Positions 5,471-8,198 of a DNA stretch of 8,198 nucleotides are shown here, piece after piece. The first letter of the stretch is position 1; each line of letters begins with the position of its first letter. The position numbers were made by a program, and so were the translations under genes. Under the pieces are notes generated by a model. The model saw only the letters and a list, made by a program, of their open reading frames with translations, did no database searches and was not told the origin of the DNA. The stretch comes from Spirochaetia bacterium (GTDB lineage Bacteria > Spirochaetota > Spirochaetia > Treponematales > Treponemataceae), in NCBI GenBank assembly GCA_900770075.1, contig CAAGIZ010000044.1:1-8198 (forward strand). The letters are read 5' to 3'.

Positions 5471-6622
5471 CTATGCCTTTTTTCCTGCAAGTATAATGCC
5501 GGATAAAAATGCCGTAAAGGGAGCGGTGGCTGCAAGACCGAAACTGCCGGCTACTGTGTTTATTATCTCTGCTGCCACCTGGTTATTGTTCAGTATATTG
5601 TAAACTGGAGTTCCCTGAGCCATAAAGGTCATTAAAAGGGCTATGCATGTACCTGAATAGGCAAGAAGAAGAGTTGTGGTCATGGTTCCCATGGCTGCCC
5701 TTGCCACTGCCAGACCTGACTTTACTGCTTCCAGCCTGGTGATGGAAGGGCAGTTTTTTACTACTTCTCTTACGGCAGAGGTTATGTCTACCGCCAAGTC
5801 CATGACTGAACCGCTGGCTCCAATGCAGATACTGCTCATAAAGATTTTTGTAAGGTTTAAATCCAGATACCCGGAATAAAGAAGGCTTTCTGAATAGGCC
5901 ATGACCGCTCCATGAATCTTAAACGCCTTTGTACAGAGGATTGAGAGCAGGGCACAGAATATTATTCCCAGCATTGCCCCTCCGGCTGCACAAAAAAGCC
6001 TTCTGTCAAAGCCGTAGACAAGGGCGATTATGATTACGCACAAAAAAGCAGTGGCAGAAAGCCCCGTAAACAGGGGGTCAAAGCCCTTTAAATACAGGGG
6101 AACAAGGATTTTCCACAGGGCAAGCACCGTAATTATAAAGGAAAGAACCGACCGTACCCCGGTTGCTCCGGCAAACGCCACTAAAAAGACGCAGAACCCG
6201 AGGGCAAGGACAAGTTCGCCTTTTAGACGGTAGTGGTCTATGAGATTGACAGAAATTATCTGTTCGCTGCCCTTTTTGGGATTTTGAGGATCTAAAAATT
6301 CCCACTGAACCAGAGCCTGAGCCTTATCTCCCGGTCTGAACACCTTGTCCTGAGATAGAGAGCCGTTCAGCATATTCCAGCCTTCTGCCACCTGTCCCTT
6401 AAACCTGCCGGAAAGAAAGAGGACAGTACACACCTGCTGTCCTGTGCGGATAAGTCCAGTGTCCACAAACCGGCTGTTGTCGGTTTCCAGTATCTTTGCC
6501 CGGCATTTTACCGCATCTTTAAACTGAACTGCTCCTTCAAAGCCGGTGGGAATAAAAGCCATGAGGATTATGCAGGCAATTGAAACCATAATCGAAACTG
6601 TCGAACGTGAAATTTTCCGCAT
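5471..6622 (-). CDS. YibE/F-family integral membrane protein
   Basis: This 383-residue protein fits the YibE/F-like family, whose function is unknown. After a short basic start there is a first membrane segment (about 8-26). An exported domain of about 110 residues (28-135) follows, then a run of hydrophobic segments (about 136-153, 158-178, 184-204, 207-230, 260-275, 310-335, 350-378). The family-typical GASGSVMDLAVDITSAVREV lies at 268-287 and GTMTTTLLLAYSGT at 312-325. The C-terminal EIINTVAGSFGLAATAPFTAFLSG (352-375) also fits. Low-GC Gram-positives often carry adjacent YibE and YibF; here one gene stands alone. ATG at 6620-6622, with GGAAAG eight bases upstream, is chosen over a TTG at 6707-6709, which would translate part of the neighbouring repeat. 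The stop is TAG. Transport is a reasonable guess, not shown. Confidence 0.85.
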   Translation of the reverse strand: MRKISRSTVSIMVSIACIILMAFIPTGFEGAVQFKDAVKCRAKILETDNSRFVDTGLIRTGQQVCTVLFLSGRFKGQVAEGWNMLNGSLSQDKVFRPGDKAQALVQWEFLDPQNPKKGSEQIISVNLIDHYRLKGELVLALGFCVFLVAFAGATGVRSVLSFIITVLALWKILVPLYLKGFDPLFTGLSATAFLCVIIIALVYGFDRRLFCAAGGAMLGIIFCALLSILCTKAFKIHGAVMAYSESLLYSGYLDLNLTKIFMSSICIGASGSVMDLAVDITSAVREVVKNCPSITRLEAVKSGLAVARAAMGTMTTTLLLAYSGTCIALLMTFMAQGTPVYNILNNNQVAAEIINTVAGSFGLAATAPFTAFLSGIILAGKKA

Positions 6623-6692
6623 TTTTATGTCTTTCCAATTTTTTTTGTTTTTACCGGCATTAACCGGCTTTTTCTGCTGTTTTTGCGCTAAG

Positions 6693-6760
6693 GGGTGGAG
6701 GGGCCGCAAGGCGGGTGCAGGGCACCGAAGGCGCGTAAGACGCCGTAGCCCCGGAACACC
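6693..6760 (+). repeat. Structured GC-rich repeat, copy B
   Basis: Nearly every base can pair. GGTG (6694-6697) pairs with CACC (6757-6760), followed by a GA/GGAA internal loop. GGGGC (6700-6704) pairs with GCCCC (6748-6752). Inside are three hairpins: CGC/GCG (6705-6713), GGTGC/GCACC (6714-6726) and GGCG/CGCC (6730-6744). End sequences match copy A. It lies antisense to its neighbours, about 70 bases upstream of the YibE/F start. No promoter was recognised on the plus strand. It could be a mobile palindromic repeat or a small structured RNA. Confidence 0.6.
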
Positions 6761-6763
6761 TGA

Positions 6764-6794
6764 CCCCCAAGGACGGCAAAGCCGTCCTTGGGGG
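6764..6794. repeat. Perfect 14-bp GC-rich hairpin
   Basis: CCCCCAAGGACGGC (6764-6777) and GCCGTCCTTGGGGG (6781-6794) are exact reverse complements around an AAA loop. It starts 4 bases after copy B and lies 46 bases past the phosphatase stop. It is likely to stop or stabilise transcripts from that gene, although no T-run follows on the minus strand. Confidence 0.8.
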
Positions 6795-6840
6795 GAGTGC
6801 CCGCATAAAAATCAGGCACCACACAGTGTTTTTTTTGATT

Positions 6841-8198
6841 TTAGTCCTGAACTACTTTTGTGAGGGCTGCCATCTTTTTGTAGATTTCTGTGTTGTCGTA
6901 ATAACCGGCAAATTCGTTCTGTCCTGCTCCAAGGGCAAAGACTGGAACCGGGAGTCCTGTGTGGGAGTAAGATGTAAAGCCGATTCCGCTTTTGTTGTTG
7001 AGGATGTGGGTTACTGTTACTGTGAAAGGTTCATAAGTTCCGTAAAGTTCGTATTCCCTCTGGTCACGAGTCTTGTCCTTTGCAATTGTCTTTGAATATG
7101 CTTCCTTGAGTCTTGAATATTCGTAATCTGTAAGGACAAGTCCGCCGTCTTTGCTTGCACCTTCTGAACCCGGAAGCTTGAGTCCGAACTGTGCACTTAC
7201 GTCTTTCATTGCCTCGTCAAAGGAAGTTCCGTTCTTTTTGTAGGCTGAAACATAGTCAGAATCGTACTTTGCGTAGGAAATCTTCTGGTTTTTGAGGGTG
7301 TCGAAGAACAGGTTGTAGTCTGTTCCTGCAAAACCTATGGTAAGTCCGCCGGTTTCGTGGTCGGCTGTTACGAGAATCAGGGTTTCTTTCGGGTGCTTGT
7401 TGTAGAAGTCGATAGCTTCTTCTACAGCATCGGAAAGGGCCAGGGTGTCGGCAATGGATGAGCGGGCATCGTTGGCGTGGCAGGCCCAGTCAATTTTTCC
7501 TCCTTCGATTTCCATAAAAAAGCCCTTTTTGTTGTCCAGAACTTCGATTCCCTTTTTTACGTAATCCCGCAATGTCCACTCGCCTTTTTCTGCATCCTGT
7601 GCGTAGTTCATGGAATTGGCATCGGCCAGCTTTTCTGCAACTACCAGAGCCTTGTCGCCGTTTTTGAGGGCGGAAGCGTCTTTCTGGGTAAAGCAAACCT
7701 TGTAGCCTGCCTTCTGTGCCAGTGAATAGATGGATTCCTTGTCGCCTTTTTTGTCCTGAGGTTCCATAAGTGCTCCGCCGGCAAAGTAGTCAAAATTTGA
7801 GGCTACCAGTTCAAGTCCGATGGGATAGTTTGACTTTCTGCTTGCCTGGTGGGCGTAGGCTGCAGCCGGGGTGGCATGGTTCAGGTTTACGGTGGAAATT
7901 ACGCCGATTTTCCAGTTTTTCTGGTCACGAAGCTGTTCTGCAATGGTGCGGAACTTTTTCTTTTTTGTAATGTCTACGTTTATTGAGCTTGAATGGGTTT
8001 TCTGCCCGGTGAGGATGGATGTGGCGGTGGAAGCGGAGTCTGGTGCAAAGGATGTTGCATCGTAGGTCTGAGCACTTCCTGCAACCGGGAAGTTCATAAA
8101 GCTGAGGTTTTTGCCGTAGGGAGAATCAGACGGATTTTCGGATTTTTTTACCTTATCTACTATTCCGGCAGCATCTTTTCCAATGTAATAGGCGGAAC
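6841..8198 (-). CDS. Alkaline phosphatase (PhoA family), N-terminus beyond window
   Basis: The enzyme hydrolyses phosphate monoesters using two zinc ions and one magnesium ion, normally outside the cytoplasm. The frame stays open to the right edge, so the gene is partial and 451 residues are visible (first full codon at 8196-8194). Numbering from there, PDSASTATSILTG at 52-64 holds the DSA nucleophile Ser54. NHATPAAAYAHQ (106-117) gives metal ligands, as does EGGKIDWACHAND (231-243). TADHETGGL (277-285) and SHTGLPVPVFALG (411-423) supply the remaining zinc-binding Asp and His residues. The expected IGDGMG metal site and any signal peptide would lie off the edge. The apparent Met start at 8097 is internal. 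The stop is TAA. Phosphate control cannot be judged because the promoter is missing. Confidence 0.93.
   Translation of the reverse strand, partial: SAYYIGKDAAGIVDKVKKSENPSDSPYGKNLSFMNFPVAGSAQTYDATSFAPDSASTATSILTGQKTHSSSINVDITKKKKFRTIAEQLRDQKNWKIGVISTVNLNHATPAAAYAHQASRKSNYPIGLELVASNFDYFAGGALMEPQDKKGDKESIYSLAQKAGYKVCFTQKDASALKNGDKALVVAEKLADANSMNYAQDAEKGEWTLRDYVKKGIEVLDNKKGFFMEIEGGKIDWACHANDARSSIADTLALSDAVEEAIDFYNKHPKETLILVTADHETGGLTIGFAGTDYNLFFDTLKNQKISYAKYDSDYVSAYKKNGTSFDEAMKDVSAQFGLKLPGSEGASKDGGLVLTDYEYSRLKEAYSKTIAKDKTRDQREYELYGTYEPFTVTVTHILNNKSGIGFTSYSHTGLPVPVFALGAGQNEFAGYYDNTEIYKKMAALTKVVQD

Noticed and set aside
5347..5535. Short minus-strand frame between the YibE/F and RluA-family genes
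   Set aside because: It overlaps the end of the YibE/F gene in another frame and shows no recognisable protein features or ribosome binding site.
6623..6709. N-terminal extension of the YibE/F protein from a TTG codon
   Set aside because: The extra residues come from the GC-rich repeat and a Lys/Asn-rich spacer. The ATG at 6622 has a ribosome binding site and begins directly before the first membrane segment.
6797..6836. Plus-strand intrinsic terminator ending in a T8 run
   Set aside because: The stem directly before the T-run has only about three pairs, and the better GTGCC/GGCAC stem is separated from it. No plus-strand gene or promoter was found.
8095..8097. ATG as the start of the phosphatase
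   Set aside because: The frame continues open to the window edge with family-like residues, and the essential N-terminal metal site has not yet appeared.

Overview
The window is bacterial and most resembles a spirochaete of the Treponema type. This is an inference from gene order and protein character: a small gene for a FlhB C-terminal-like domain and a FliK-like gene follow a rpsP–khpA–rimM–trmD–rplS ribosome-biogenesis cluster. A similar arrangement (ylqG/ylqH after rplS) is known in Bacillus, so the genus is not proven. All convincing genes lie on the minus strand, so transcription runs from high to low coordinates.

Reading in the direction of transcription: (1) 8198-6841 is a zinc-type alkaline phosphatase whose N-terminus lies outside the window. 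(2) 6840-6623 is a GC-rich intergenic stretch with a compactly folded repeat (copy B) and a perfect 14-bp hairpin. (3) 6622-5471 is a YibE/F-family membrane protein. (4) 5293-4334 is an RluA-family pseudouridine synthase. (5) 4333-4039 holds a second, oppositely oriented copy of the repeat (copy A), a good sigma-70 type promoter with a 12-bp palindrome just downstream of it, and the rpsP leader. (6) 4038-1660 is the tight cluster rpsP, khpA, rimM, trmD, rplS, closed by an intrinsic terminator at 1630-1591. (7) 1556-175 is a translationally coupled pair, a FliK/YlqG-like protein and a free-standing FlhB C-terminal-like domain. (8) 150-1 is an array of three hairpins.

The central cluster makes ribosomal proteins S16 and L19, an RNA-binding KH protein, the 30S maturation factor RimM and the tRNA m1G37 methyltransferase TrmD, so it serves ribosome assembly and decoding fidelity. 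The last two genes point to flagellar or type III export. The RluA-family enzyme adds another RNA modification function. The phosphatase and the YibE/F protein act at or outside the membrane.

The most unusual material is in the intergenic regions. Two copies of a structured repeat show a compensatory base-pair change, and a separate hairpin array at the left edge shows a similar pattern. Coding oddities are an alanine-rich tail on L19 and two substitutions in TrmD at normally conserved positions. I found no transposase, CRISPR array, tRNA or rRNA, and no clear evidence of a new multi-gene system.
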